Source of the DNA: JBBQVS01 sp964657325
GTDB lineage: Bacteria; Chloroflexota; Ktedonobacteria; Ktedonobacterales; Ktedonobacteraceae
DNA length: 64,000 nucleotides
Assembly: GCA_964657325.1 (NCBI GenBank)
Contig: CAZZVE010000010.1
Coordinates: 1 to 64,000, forward strand
Direction of reading: 5' to 3'
Shown here: positions 45,321 through 54,305 of the stretch, piece after piece
Layout of the letters: the number at the start of each line of letters is the position of its first letter
Numbering within the stretch: position 1 is the first letter of the stretch
Notes under the pieces: model-generated
Database searches by the model: none
Told to the model about the DNA's origin: nothing
What the model saw: the letters and a program-made list of their open reading frames with translations, nothing else
Position numbers and translations under genes: made by a program

Positions 45321-46561
45321 TGTGAACCGACGAGGCGAATATTTGCGCGTGAGATAGCAGCCATACGAATGAAGTCATACGCACGCGAGAAGAAGGCCGC
45401 GAAGGTTGAAGCAAACGGTATCTTGTGGCGCACACTCATGCCAACAGCAGAAGCGACCAACTGTTGTTCCGCAATATACTGCTCAAAGTAGCGATCTGGA
45501 AATGCTTTCGCAAATTCCTCTGCGTAGGTCGAGTTGCTTACTTCGCCATCGAGTCCCACAACGTCCGGGTTTGCGTCGCCAAGAGCCTTGAGAGCGTCAC
45601 CGTATGCTCTACGGGTGGCAACTCCATTATCTTGTCCATACTTTGGTAATTCAACAGCCTTTTTCGCCGCCTCTTGGGGCAATTGTCCAGCCGCGGGCTT
45701 CTGCACAGGAAAGGTCATGCTGCGCGCTTGAGCGTTCAGCTCCTGCAACGCCTGCTCTTCCTTGTCCTTTGGCACAGGTTTGCCATGCCAGCCTTCTTTA
45801 TTTTCGAGGAAGGAGACGCCCTTGCCCTTCATAGTCTTGGCAACAATACACGTTGGCGAACTATTGCCCTGAATAGCCTGTGCATATGCCTTGTCGATTT
45901 CTTCGTAGTTATGTCCGTCAATGATGATGGCGTTCCAACCAAAGCCACGAGCACGAGCTGCATATGCATCCGTATTCCAGCCAAGATCAGTCTCACCGCG
46001 CTGTCCCAGACGGTTCACGTCGATGATTGCAATGAGGTTATCGAGCTTGTAGTGGGATGCCTTATCGAAACCTTCCCAGATGGAGCCTTCCGCCATTTCG
46101 CTATCACCACACAAGACCCAGACGTGATAGGGCAACTTGTCAAGATATTTTCCTGCCAACGCAACGCCTACACCAATCGGCAAGCCCTGCCCAAGCGAAC
46201 CTGTTGCGACATCGACCCATGGGAGAAGCGGTGTTGGGTGTCCCTCCATGCGGCTGCCAAATTTGCGCAAGGTCAAAAGTTCTTCGTCTTCGATTGCGCC
46301 TGCTGCTTTGTACATTGAGTACAGGAGAGGTGCCGCATGACCCTTAGAAAAGATGAGATGGTCATTGTTTGGATTCTTGGGTTCTGAGAAGTCATACTTG
46401 AGATAGCTATTCATCAGCACTGCCATTAAGTCGGCTGCCGACATCGACGAGGTTGGATGACCTGAACCTGCCGCCGTTGTGGAACGAATGCTATCTACGC
46501 GCAACTGTTGCGCAAGATTTGTCCATTGCTGCACTTGTGATTCTGTTTGTGTTGTCGTCAT
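45321..46561 (-). CDS. tkt: Transketolase, N-terminal part (truncated by gap)
   Basis: Thiamine-diphosphate enzyme of the pentose phosphate pathway. The 413 visible residues carry GSGHPTSSMSAADL near 32, FSKGHAAPLLY near 70, the ThDP/metal motif GDSEMAEGS with DVNRLGQRGETD following (about 150-190), and the start of the pyrimidine domain (RRAYGDAL, VGLDGEVSNSTY). It stops at the N gap just before the usual CGSHAGVS-type strand. The remaining 200 or so residues are missing. The GSGHPTSS style is that of the shorter animal/archaeal-like transketolases. AGGAGTG precedes the ATG. Confidence 0.9.
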
Positions 46562-46798
46562 TACAATACACTCCTATCTGGAAAGAGCTTTTCGTGTTTT
46601 CTCATTCGAGTTCTCTACCATTGTAAAACGTGGGGTTACTTAATGGCAAGCTGATGAGTGCCTCGTTCTATCGTAAGCCTTTTCATTCTGAAAAGCTCTT
46701 CTACTGCTATACGTGTAACTTGAAAGTGCTCCTCTATGAGTATCACGCATAAAGACACCAAAACGCTTCTCAAATTCTCAAGGAAGTGCTATACACTG

Positions 46799-46978
46799 TT
46801 ACACGTTTTCTCGTGTTGCTGTGCGAGCATTGCGACAACGTTCAGAGCAGTAGCGCACTTCGTCCCAGTTACGCTCCCAACGTTTGCGCCATTCAAACGG
46901 TCTTCCACAGGTTACACATATCTTTGTAGGGAGTTCACCTTTTTTTCTATGTATAGCAGGTTTCTTTGTATTTTTCAT
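46799..46978 (-). CDS. DUF2256 small zinc-finger-like protein, 59 aa
   Basis: A short gene found by translating the minus strand. The product begins MKNTKKPAIHRKKGELPTK and contains two cysteine pairs, ICVTCGRPFEW (C-x2-C) and VRYCSERCR (C-x3-C), with RKRWERNWDEV between them. This matches the DUF2256 family of about 50-residue basic proteins, presumed to bind one zinc. The ribosome site is weak. It stands alone between transketolase and a membrane protein. Function unknown. The plus strand here shows only an overlapping open frame without family features. Confidence 0.82.
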   Translation of the reverse strand: MKNTKKPAIHRKKGELPTKICVTCGRPFEWRKRWERNWDEVRYCSERCRNARTATRENV

Positions 46979-47086
46979 TCAGTACCTATTTTCTTAACCT
47001 GATACGTCATGCTATCATATGATAATAGTAGCGTTATATTCCTCTTCTTGACGCCATGCTAGTAACAAAAAGGTACAACTGAATTC

Positions 47087-47473
47087 ATGGGACAGCATTC
47101 TGCACAAAGCATACGGACTACACTCATTACAGCATCACTCTTATTGTTTATCACTCTTTTGGTTGGACTTGTCTGGGGTTGGGTTGTTGCCTTGGCGTTC
47201 ATCGTTGGAAGTACATTTTTCGCCCTCTGTTGTTTTCTTTCATATTATTTTCGGGTCGCATTTTCCTTCAATAACATCTCCGATACGAACACGAGTAATA
47301 TGATTGCATTTTTCACAAACGCTATTCCTCGACGCGAAATGCCTCCGCGTCCAGGCTCGGAATTAGATACCTTTAAGCCTTTCAGCTTTAAACAAGACGA
47401 AGAGAAAGAGTTAGAAGATATGAGAGTGCGCGCCTTATTGCGGCAGGTCTTTCCTGAAGAAGAGGTTTCTTAG
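47087..47473 (+). CDS. Small membrane protein, 128 aa
   Basis: Not recognised. Residues 10-32 and 35-58 form two adjacent hydrophobic helices with a GWGWV turn. The rest is a soluble, charged C-terminal tail (about 60-128) with FKQDEEKELEDMRVRALLRQVF near the end. No strong ribosome site precedes the ATG. Its last 39 bases overlap the convergent gene at 47435 in the opposite strand. Confidence 0.6.
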   Translation: MGQHSAQSIRTTLITASLLLFITLLVGLVWGWVVALAFIVGSTFFALCCFLSYYFRVAFSFNNISDTNTSNMIAFFTNAIPRREMPPRPGSELDTFKPFSFKQDEEKELEDMRVRALLRQVFPEEEVS

Positions 47474-48280
47474 CACACCACCCTTTACGCCCTTGTCTGG
47501 TATGTCAAGAGTTTCTGTATTATCCTCCTCTTCACTACCGGGCGCGTTCAACACTAAACGCTGTATAAGAGAAAGGTTTACTCGATAGTCTCTATGTGGA
47601 CGTGTATGATAACGTTCATTTATGGTAAGAGCATCCAACACCAGTTCGCGCCCTTCCGCTAAAGAACATTGCTTCATAGGTATATTAGCCAAACCTGCCG
47701 ACATACGATCTACAGACTTCATAAAACTACGTTTACTTTCAACTCTGGTAAAGGCATCTTTGACGCCATCATGATAGAACTCAAGTAAGAAGCCGAGAAC
47801 TCGTACAGTAGATGGGTCATCTTCGCGCTCAAAAGATAAAATCAGTTGAGCCTCACCTACCTCAATTGAATCGGTTACAAAACCTTTCCAAAAGCGATAT
47901 GCAACATTATCTTCCAAACCCCGTACTGCAACCGCCTGTGGTGCCGCAAGAACGCTCCATAACGGGTATATCTTAGCACCTTCGAGTTGTATAAGTGCGC
48001 GTCTTGCTTCCTTACGCACAGTTTTCTGCACAGCTAACTCATTCAAAGCGAGTAATACATCAGCCGCATCAGTATGACGTTCTTTTGCTAATGCCTTCAG
48101 CAGGACAATTTGAGCATCCTCAGATAGCGTATTGATTTCCGTGAGTGCCGCTTCTGCCTGCTCCTGTTGGGTAGCCGTATGCAGTTGTTGAGCGATAATG
48201 TGAGTATGGTCAAGCACTTGCTGCACGTGCTCTTGCTCGTCTTGTGATATATGCTGTACTATTTCTTTTTTCTTTGCCAT
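47435..48280 (-). CDS. Hypothetical helical protein, 281 aa
   Basis: Soluble protein with no family that I can name. The first 120 residues are alpha-helical with repeats of the HEAT/ARM style (EQAEAALTEINTLSEDAQ, IVLLKALAKERHTDAADVLLAL, VQKTVRKEARRALIQLEG). The middle looks like a compact domain (FWKGFVTDSIEVGEAQLILSF). The basic N-terminus starts MAKKKE. AAGGATAACGAAG precedes the ATG. It follows the FAD oxidase gene by 34 bases on the same strand and is probably co-transcribed. Confidence 0.65.
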   Translation of the reverse strand: MAKKKEIVQHISQDEQEHVQQVLDHTHIIAQQLHTATQQEQAEAALTEINTLSEDAQIVLLKALAKERHTDAADVLLALNELAVQKTVRKEARRALIQLEGAKIYPLWSVLAAPQAVAVRGLEDNVAYRFWKGFVTDSIEVGEAQLILSFEREDDPSTVRVLGFLLEFYHDGVKDAFTRVESKRSFMKSVDRMSAGLANIPMKQCSLAEGRELVLDALTINERYHTRPHRDYRVNLSLIQRLVLNAPGSEEEDNTETLDIPDKGVKGGVLRNLFFRKDLPQ

Positions 48281-48314
48281 ATCTTCGTTATCCTTCGGGA
48301 TAGTGAACCACTAC

Positions 48315-49469
48315 TTAGACGATGTTACGCTCCCGACGTTGCTGATTAGTTGAGAAGCGAGTGATGCGTAAAGAATCGATATCTATCGAGCGTGCCTTAC
48401 CAAGCAGGACTTCTTCGGCGATGAGTCGCCCAACGGCTGGTGCTTGTTGTACGCCATGACCAGAAAAACCAGCGACGTTGATCCAGTTTTCTACTTCAGG
48501 CATTCTACCAAGAATCGGATTATGGTCAGGTGTCACTTCATAATAGCCCCACCAGCACGCGTTGTTATCTAGTTTTGTTTCCGCTAGCCACGGAAAACGC
48601 TCAAGCCCGATGCTGATTGTTGGCTCAAACCAATTCCAATCCATGCCTTCAGTAAAGCCTGCGGGTTCGTCTGGATTGGAACGACCAAACAGGATACGCT
48701 CGCCCTCGCTTCGCAGATAGAAACCACTCGTCAGGTCGATAGTCAAAGGATAGACGTGTTTCCAGGGCGTGGGAGCGGTCATATAGATCATGCGTCTCAT
48801 AGGCTGTACTGGTACAGGCGTTGTCAATCCTGCACGCGTTGCGATTTCCCCTGCCCATGCACCCGCTGCATTTATGAGATACTCGGCTTCAAAGATGCCC
48901 TTCGGCGTCTCCACACGCCAAACGTTACCAACTCGCGTAGCACTGATAAGGGGAGTGTTCATATGTAGGGTAGCACCCCTCTCCTTCGCCAATCTCAGAT
49001 AGGTAAACGTGACACGATGCGGGTCCACGATACCGTCAATCGGCCCATAGGTGACACCTGCAATCCCTGTAGTATCAAACGCAACAATTCTTTGAGCAGC
49101 TTCAAGAGTGAGAGCATTCACAGGAACACCTAAACGTTCTTGTAAGCTTGTGCTCTCCAGTTGCTCGCCCCAGCGTTCGGGTGGAACAAGAAAAAGATAG
49201 CCGATTGGTCGATATCCTGCATCCTCCCCATAGAGTTCCTGAAAATATTGGTACTCCTGAATACTCTCCCAGGAGAGACGAATATTGACCTCTTCGGTGT
49301 ATTGGACACGCACACCAGCAGCACTCCGACCCGTCGATCCCATCGCAGGAGCCGCCTGTGCCTCTAACACAGTCACCTTTACGCCCTGCTCGCTGAGAAA
49401 GGAGGCGCAAGAAGCTCCCATAATGCCAGCCCCGATGATTAAGACATCAGTTTTTACACGTGATGACAT
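48315..49469 (-). CDS. FAD-dependent amino-acid/sarcosine oxidase-like oxidoreductase (DAO family)
   Basis: Flavoprotein of the DAO superfamily (sarcosine oxidase, DadA, glycine oxidase), 384 aa. GAGIMGASCA with the FAD glycines is at residues 12-21 and the ribose-binding Glu in VTVLEAQ is near 35. STGRSAAGVR near 46 and the C-terminal FSGHGVQQAPAVGR near 345 match the family FAD contacts. AGAGGTAG precedes the ATG. It oxidises an amine or amino acid; the substrate is unknown. It is first in a pair with the helical hypothetical protein. Confidence 0.87.
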   Translation of the reverse strand: MSSRVKTDVLIIGAGIMGASCASFLSEQGVKVTVLEAQAAPAMGSTGRSAAGVRVQYTEEVNIRLSWESIQEYQYFQELYGEDAGYRPIGYLFLVPPERWGEQLESTSLQERLGVPVNALTLEAAQRIVAFDTTGIAGVTYGPIDGIVDPHRVTFTYLRLAKERGATLHMNTPLISATRVGNVWRVETPKGIFEAEYLINAAGAWAGEIATRAGLTTPVPVQPMRRMIYMTAPTPWKHVYPLTIDLTSGFYLRSEGERILFGRSNPDEPAGFTEGMDWNWFEPTISIGLERFPWLAETKLDNNACWWGYYEVTPDHNPILGRMPEVENWINVAGFSGHGVQQAPAVGRLIAEEVLLGKARSIDIDSLRITRFSTNQQRRERNIV

Positions 49470-49635
49470 GCTTGTCTACCTCTGTGACTTGTAACAATAA
49501 TTGGTATATAGTATAGCACATTCTATATATTGTAGAGTTAGATATAAGCCATTGACGCATCGCGTAAAGCGAATTACAATACAGGGAGGAGTAAATTGTT
49601 TTCGCGTGCATGTATGGTTAAAGGGAGCCAAAAAG

Positions 49636-50268
49636 ATGGATTCGCGTCCTATGTCAGAGACCGCATTCTACCGAAATGTCCTTGTGCAGAGAAGGAAAGC
49701 GCAACGTCAACGAAGTACGGCTGTAATGGTCATCTGTGGTGCACTTCAAATGCTCTGGTTGGTTCTTGGCGGGCTACTTCCCCTACGCAATATTCTTTCA
49801 TTTAGTACATTTCTCATGCTCTCTCCATTCGTCTTTGGACTCCTAACCACAACCTTCGCGCTCTTCGGCTTTCGTAGCTTTCGACGCGCTCACAAACCTC
49901 TTATGGATAGCGATGTTTTCCGCTTGCGTCAAGCTGAACGCATTCGTTTATTTCAACAAGCACAAGGGAAACTTTCTGGCGCATACTCACTGTGGCGAAT
50001 TGGCTTCGATGTCCTTGTTGGCCTACTTTTTGCCGCGAGTGGTATTACATGTCTGCTGCTGTCTATCCCCGACAACGGGTTGCTCAAGTATGTCTACGCG
50101 TTCAGTCTGCACGGTACTGCCTTGTATTTGCTCTATTCGGCTCTCTACACAAAAACAAGACGGGCGAAGGAGATACCAGCCGAAAGTGCTCAAGAACTTA
50201 AGCGTCGGCTTGCTTTAGGTGAAACGATGGAAGAGTCGGAGACACAAGACGCGCACGAAACAATGTAA
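49636..50268 (+). CDS. Four-helix membrane protein, 210 aa
   Basis: Function unknown. A basic N-terminus (residues 14-25) precedes hydrophobic segments at about 29-47, 55-80, 125-145 and 155-170, paired as two hairpins around a polar loop. The C-terminus is charged and ends in ESETQDAHETM. AAGGGAG precedes the ATG at 49636; the longer reading from 49501 has none. It converges on the membrane protein at 50283 with a 14-base gap. Confidence 0.65.
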   Translation: MDSRPMSETAFYRNVLVQRRKAQRQRSTAVMVICGALQMLWLVLGGLLPLRNILSFSTFLMLSPFVFGLLTTTFALFGFRSFRRAHKPLMDSDVFRLRQAERIRLFQQAQGKLSGAYSLWRIGFDVLVGLLFAASGITCLLLSIPDNGLLKYVYAFSLHGTALYLLYSALYTKTRRAKEIPAESAQELKRRLALGETMEESETQDAHETM

Positions 50269-50282
50269 CGTGTAACCTGTGT

Positions 50283-51029
50283 TCACAGCCCCAGTAACAA
50301 CCAGGAGAAAAGCGCGGCAAACGGCATCCACGCGCCAACGACAAGGCCAATCAGAGCGACATGGAACCACGCACGACGCTCAATACTGTCATAAAGAAGT
50401 GGCAACGCGGCGACAATCAAGCCTTCAAAGAGCAGTACATAAAGTGGCGTATGTCCAAGCATTAAGTGTGTTGGCTTATACTGCCACCATCCGCCATAGT
50501 AAGCTAGTTCCTCATAGACTGGTATTTGGATTGCGCCAAGAAGCCCGGCTATCAAGGCTGCTTTACGCCAACCTAATAGAGCGCGTAGTCGCCATGACAC
50601 ATAACCCAAGTGAGTGAGTATAACCATCCAGGAAAGCGGCATATATAAAGGTGAGGCCCATAACATAGGTTCACTTGCTGAATAGATCAGCGAATGCGCG
50701 ACAGACTGACCGGAGGCATCGGTAAACAGTTCACATATACCCGCAATAATGCCAGCGAGCAAAAGCCTTCCCACAAGTGGGCGTATCTGTTGTGAGAATA
50801 ATAGCACGAGTAGATACAGTGAGAGCATAACTGTGATAGTGCCAACATTACTCCAATGAGTAGTGACGTTGAGCAATGACAGCACGAGGTCCGCAAGAAT
50901 GCCAACGCCAATAACCAGATCAAACCAGGTGAACGTACGAGCCGCCGCCTTATCAGCGAGATATTTTTCAGTGTTCGTCGTCGCAAATGACGAAGGTGCG
51001 AAGCGTTTTAGTGCGCTTATATGTAACAT
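50283..51029 (-). CDS. Polytopic membrane protein next to TetR regulator
   Basis: A 248-residue integral membrane protein with about seven hydrophobic helices (for example FDLVIGVGILADLVLSLL, TITVMLSLYLLVLLF and LLLAGIIAGICELF). It is not recognised as a transporter family; a central YEELAYYGGWWQYKP loop with acidic and aromatic residues may be functional. I start at 51029, where AAGAGAAA is upstream, rather than 51137, which would overlap the TetR gene. It is downstream of the TetR gene on the same strand, so it is likely regulated by it. Confidence 0.68.
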   Translation of the reverse strand: MLHISALKRFAPSSFATTNTEKYLADKAAARTFTWFDLVIGVGILADLVLSLLNVTTHWSNVGTITVMLSLYLLVLLFSQQIRPLVGRLLLAGIIAGICELFTDASGQSVAHSLIYSASEPMLWASPLYMPLSWMVILTHLGYVSWRLRALLGWRKAALIAGLLGAIQIPVYEELAYYGGWWQYKPTHLMLGHTPLYVLLFEGLIVAALPLLYDSIERRAWFHVALIGLVVGAWMPFAALFSWLLLGL

Positions 51030-51090
51030 TTTGTTTCTCTTTGTGTAAGCAGGGACCAGATTATATGCATGTTTATAATAGATTATAGGT

Positions 51091-51681
51091 TTACCCGATT
51101 CGGGTAGAGTCTTCTTGTGTAGTTGGATGAAACGCAACTGCGCGCGTTGGTTGCATAATTAACACTTGAAAAATCGCCCCCATGCGTTCAGGTGTATAAA
51201 GCATATCATGTTCCAGCCACCATTGAATAAGGGAAATAGACGAATTAATAAGGTGATAAGCGGCAACTTCGGCAGGAACTATGCTACCCTCTAATGGCTC
51301 GTTCTCGTTGAGAACGTCTTGTGATGTAATCTCGATGATGTGCTGCACCAGTGAAGAGGTACCTCTACTTTGTAACAAGACTTGAATAATGTTGGCATGT
51401 TCCTGCACATAACGAAATAGCGGCACGCCAACAGCCTCTGTATCTATCTTTGGTGCCCCTGGTAGTAGACTTTTCAAATCCGCTAGCACCACGTCTGATA
51501 CATCACGTAACAGAGCATCCTTACTTGAATAGTGCCGGAAAAATGTAGCATAGCCTATATCCGCGTGTTCTGTAATATCACGAATCGTGACTGACTCATA
51601 GCCCTTCTTCAATGTAAGAGCAATGAGTGCCTTCGCTAATAATTGTTGTGTACGTTTAATACGCCTATCATGGCTCTCCAT
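51091..51681 (-). CDS. TetR/AcrR family transcriptional regulator
   Basis: DNA-binding repressor of 196 aa from the ATG at 51681 (AAGG upstream; 51714 is the longer alternative). The N-terminal helix-turn-helix is clear: RRIKRTQQLLAKALIALTLKKG, then SVTIRDITEHADIGYATFFRHY and SSKDALL. The C-terminal helical domain binds an unknown ligand. It is followed by a polytopic membrane-protein gene, a common arrangement in which the repressor controls a transporter-like partner. A loose inverted pair, TATGA/TCATA, at 51719-51734 could be its operator. Confidence 0.88.
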   Translation of the reverse strand: MESHDRRIKRTQQLLAKALIALTLKKGYESVTIRDITEHADIGYATFFRHYSSKDALLRDVSDVVLADLKSLLPGAPKIDTEAVGVPLFRYVQEHANIIQVLLQSRGTSSLVQHIIEITSQDVLNENEPLEGSIVPAEVAAYHLINSSISLIQWWLEHDMLYTPERMGAIFQVLIMQPTRAVAFHPTTQEDSTRIG

Positions 51682-51871
51682 ACCTTTGTCCTTCGCGGGT
51701 GTGATCGCGCCCAATAAATATGACCTATATCATAACATAGACATATTCGTTTACCAACACTATATAAATGCTTTAACGCAATGTGTACAGCAGACCTCTC
51801 ACCACAAAAATCTCTTGCGATAACCCCGTCTATGCGTTACACAATGTTTTCCCTACTAGTCGTGTGTACGC

Positions 51872-52342
51872 ATCGGCAAAGCTCTGATGGAGTTACATTT
51901 GCAGTATGAGATGGTAAAAGAATATCGCCTTCAGTGGCTTGAAAATAAGGATGTGCCGATTAGCTGGCATGTCGAGAAGATGAAGTTATCAACAGAGAAG
52001 GACGCGCTCAGGGTTAACGAGTGGCTGACGCTTATGGGAATACCGCGAGAGTGCTTTCAATACAGGCTCGGCAATCGCTCGGCCCTTGAATGGGTCATCG
52101 ACCAGTAGCAGGTGAGTACGGATGCGCGTAGTGGAATTGTGAGCGATCCCAACCGAGAGGACGATGAACTGTACATTGTGCGGCTGGTAGGAAAAGTGGT
52201 GATGGTAAGTGTAGAGACGGTGAAACTGGTAGAGGAGTTTCGGTCTGTTCTTCGTGCGACATTTTTCCCTCTTTGTTGCATACGTAACACACGCCACGAA
52301 TTGATGCTTGCTCAGCGTTACAACCCGGGCTATACTGTCTAG
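51872..52342 (+). pseudogene. Relic of a type ISP restriction-modification enzyme (C-terminal end)
   Basis: Plus-strand translation from 51872 gives IGKALMELHLQYE, then VEKMKLSTEKDALRVNEW, YRLGNRSALEWVIDQ, an in-frame TAG at 52106-52108, and then QVSTDARSGIVSDPNRED and YIVRLVGKVVMVSVETVK in the same frame. This is the pattern of the C-terminal target-recognition end of type ISP (helicase-methylase) enzymes, in which a Tyr normally stands where TAG is. The upstream nuclease, helicase and methylase parts, well over a thousand residues, are absent, with a stop at 51857-51859. Confidence 0.75.
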
Positions 52343-52494
52343 TGTAACACATTGTTGTAAAGGCATCAGTTTGTTACAATAGAGAGAAACTGTATTGATG
52401 AGTATTCGGGTTCACGGAACGTGTGTCGTCAGAAGAGATGCTGGCTTCATCGCCGACCGAAACCCTCATTCTACATCCACGAGAGGAATTTCCA

Positions 52495-53418
52495 ATGAAA
52501 GTTTTCGTTACTGGCGCGTCTGGCTGGATCGGCTCCGCCGTTGTCCCTGAACTGATTGGCGCAGGCCATCAAGTCATCGGGCTAGCACGCTCGGAGGCTG
52601 CGGCTGCGGCACTTGCCACCGCAGGAGTAGAGGTGCATCGTGGCACACTCGATGATCTTGATAGTCTGCGCAGTGTAGCTGCCGCGTCGGATGGTGTAAT
52701 TCACCTCGCATTCAAGCACGACATCGCCTTCTCAGGAGACTTCCAGGGTGCTGTCGATGCGGATCGCCGCGCCATAGAAACCTTTGGCGAGGTGCTTGCA
52801 GACTCTGACCGACCGTTCGTCATCGCCTCCGGGTTACTCGGACTCACACCGGGACATATGGCGACCGAACGGGACCCCGAACCAAATGCGGCTCGTCCCA
52901 CTGGTGGTCCAGCGGGTCGGCTGGATAATGCACAAATGACGCTCTCCTTTGCTTCTCGCGGCGTCCGCTCATCCGTCTTGCGACTCCCTCCCACGGTTCA
53001 CGGCGAGGGAGACAACGGCTTCATGGCGACCTTGATCCGCATCGCCCGCGCCAGTGGCGTCTCCGGCTACATCGGTGATGGGTCCAACCGCTGGCCTGCT
53101 GTACATCGGCTCGACGCCGCGCACCTCTTCCGCCTGGCACTAGAGAAGGCACCAGCGGGTTCTGTGCTGCATGCGGTCGCAGACGAGGGCGTGCCAATCC
53201 GCACCATTGCTGAGATAATCGGTCGGCATCTTAATCTCCCAGTGGTCTCCATCTCTCCTGAGGATGCAGGCAAGCACTTCACCTGGATGGGTGGCTTTAT
53301 CGGCCTCGACTCCCCGGCCTCAAGCGTGCTAACTCAAGAGTTACTTGGGGAGCAGCCAGTACATCCGGGGCTACTCGCGGATCTCGATCAAGGCCACTAC
53401 TTCAAGAACAAGGCATAG
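52495..53418 (+). CDS. NAD-dependent epimerase/dehydratase-like SDR (extended type)
   Basis: A 307-residue extended or atypical SDR. TGASGWIGSAV at residues 6-16 is the Rossmann nucleotide motif, GLARSE near 33 suggests an NADP-type pocket, and VIHLAFKHD near 73 is the standard fourth strand. The usual YxxxK is not obvious; an ASGLLGLTPG region stands at the normal active-site strand. GAGAGGAA precedes the ATG at 52495, whereas the upstream in-frame codon at 52423 lacks a site. GC is visibly higher than in neighbouring genes. The substrate is unknown. Confidence 0.85.
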   Translation: MKVFVTGASGWIGSAVVPELIGAGHQVIGLARSEAAAAALATAGVEVHRGTLDDLDSLRSVAAASDGVIHLAFKHDIAFSGDFQGAVDADRRAIETFGEVLADSDRPFVIASGLLGLTPGHMATERDPEPNAARPTGGPAGRLDNAQMTLSFASRGVRSSVLRLPPTVHGEGDNGFMATLIRIARASGVSGYIGDGSNRWPAVHRLDAAHLFRLALEKAPAGSVLHAVADEGVPIRTIAEIIGRHLNLPVVSISPEDAGKHFTWMGGFIGLDSPASSVLTQELLGEQPVHPGLLADLDQGHYFKNKA

Positions 53419-53532
53419 TCCAAATATCATGTGTGTATGACGCGTTACACCAACACTCAGAGACACGATAATAGGCATTCTTTGGGGGAGGCCCACGAGA
53501 CGTAGAACATTCTATCACGAGAAGGATTGTAC

Positions 53533-53958
53533 ATGACTGAGATACATGACTGGAACGACTGGGATCGCCGGATCATCGAAGAATTCCGTGCGAACGGGGG
53601 CAACGTTGGTGGCCAATTCGCCGGTGTCCCCTTACTTCTGCTGACGACGACGGGAGCAAAAAGTGGCGAACAACGTATCAGCCCGCTAGCATATTTGCCC
53701 AACGATGGTCGCATCTACGTGTTCGCTGGCAATAGGGGTGCACCAACCAATCCCGGTTGGTATCACAATCTGGTCGCGCATCCTGATGTGACGGTCGAAC
53801 TCGGTACCGAGACGTTCGAGGCCAGAGCCATCGTCGTCGAAAGCGCGGAGAGAGACCGGCTTGGACGCATCCAGGTACAGAAGATACCTGCTCTTGCGGG
53901 GCTTCAAACGAAGCTCGCACGCCAAGTCCCAGTTGTTCTGCTGGAACGCAAAAAGTAA
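53533..53958 (+). CDS. Deazaflavin (F420)-dependent nitroreductase family protein
   Basis: Small split-barrel protein, 141 aa, of the DDN/DUF385 family. LLLTTTGAKSGEQRISPL at about 34-51 and NPGWYHNLVAHPDV near 74-87 are the hallmark blocks; these proteins use F420 or related flavins to reduce quinones and nitro compounds. GAAGGA lies 6 bases before the ATG at 53533. Its presence implies that the organism may make F420, but this was not checked. It follows the SDR gene in the same direction. Confidence 0.88.
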   Translation: MTEIHDWNDWDRRIIEEFRANGGNVGGQFAGVPLLLLTTTGAKSGEQRISPLAYLPNDGRIYVFAGNRGAPTNPGWYHNLVAHPDVTVELGTETFEARAIVVESAERDRLGRIQVQKIPALAGLQTKLARQVPVVLLERKK

Positions 53959-54305
53959 AGAGAGCGCACAACAGAGAAAATAAGGGTCCTTCTACACTCT
54001 AGCAATACTGTGTGAAAGGACCTGCTATACGTCAATCTTGTATGAGGAGGGAGAAACTTCCCTCCATTCGGGAGCCTCAGCTTGCCAACAGGCAATTACG
54101 AAGTCAAGCCATATGCCTCATTAGAACAGGTCTCTGATAACAGACATTTTTCCTACCCTGCTTTTCTTTTCTTGTATATGCTGCTAATATTCTAGTATAC
54201 ATAGACTGCTCTGCTTGCTATATTTATTTAGGACTGTATCACTATATGTCATTGTGAATTTTTAGTAGCAGAGTTAAAAGTTGTTTATAAGGAAAGTTCT
54301 TCGTT
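53959..54305. other. Intergenic region with a hairpin
   Basis: A 347-base gap. A hairpin of about 13 pairs with small bulges lies at 53983-53997 and 54010-54023, soon after the nitroreductase stop. It lacks a T-run, so it is at best a weak terminator. The rest is AT-rich and probably contains the promoter of the propeller gene. Confidence 0.45.

Noticed and set aside
45674..46318. Plus-strand open frame of 214 codons opposite transketolase
   Set aside because: Antisense to a gene with clear thiamine-diphosphate motifs; Leu/Arg/Cys-rich without family features.
44732..46561. Single 609-codon fusion of transketolase and membrane protein
   Set aside because: The frame is held open only by 100 placeholder Ns, and the two sides belong to unrelated families.
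46736..47002. Plus-strand 88-codon frame
   Set aside because: It is the complement of the DUF2256 gene. Its cysteine-rich look comes from reversed codons, while the minus strand matches a known family.
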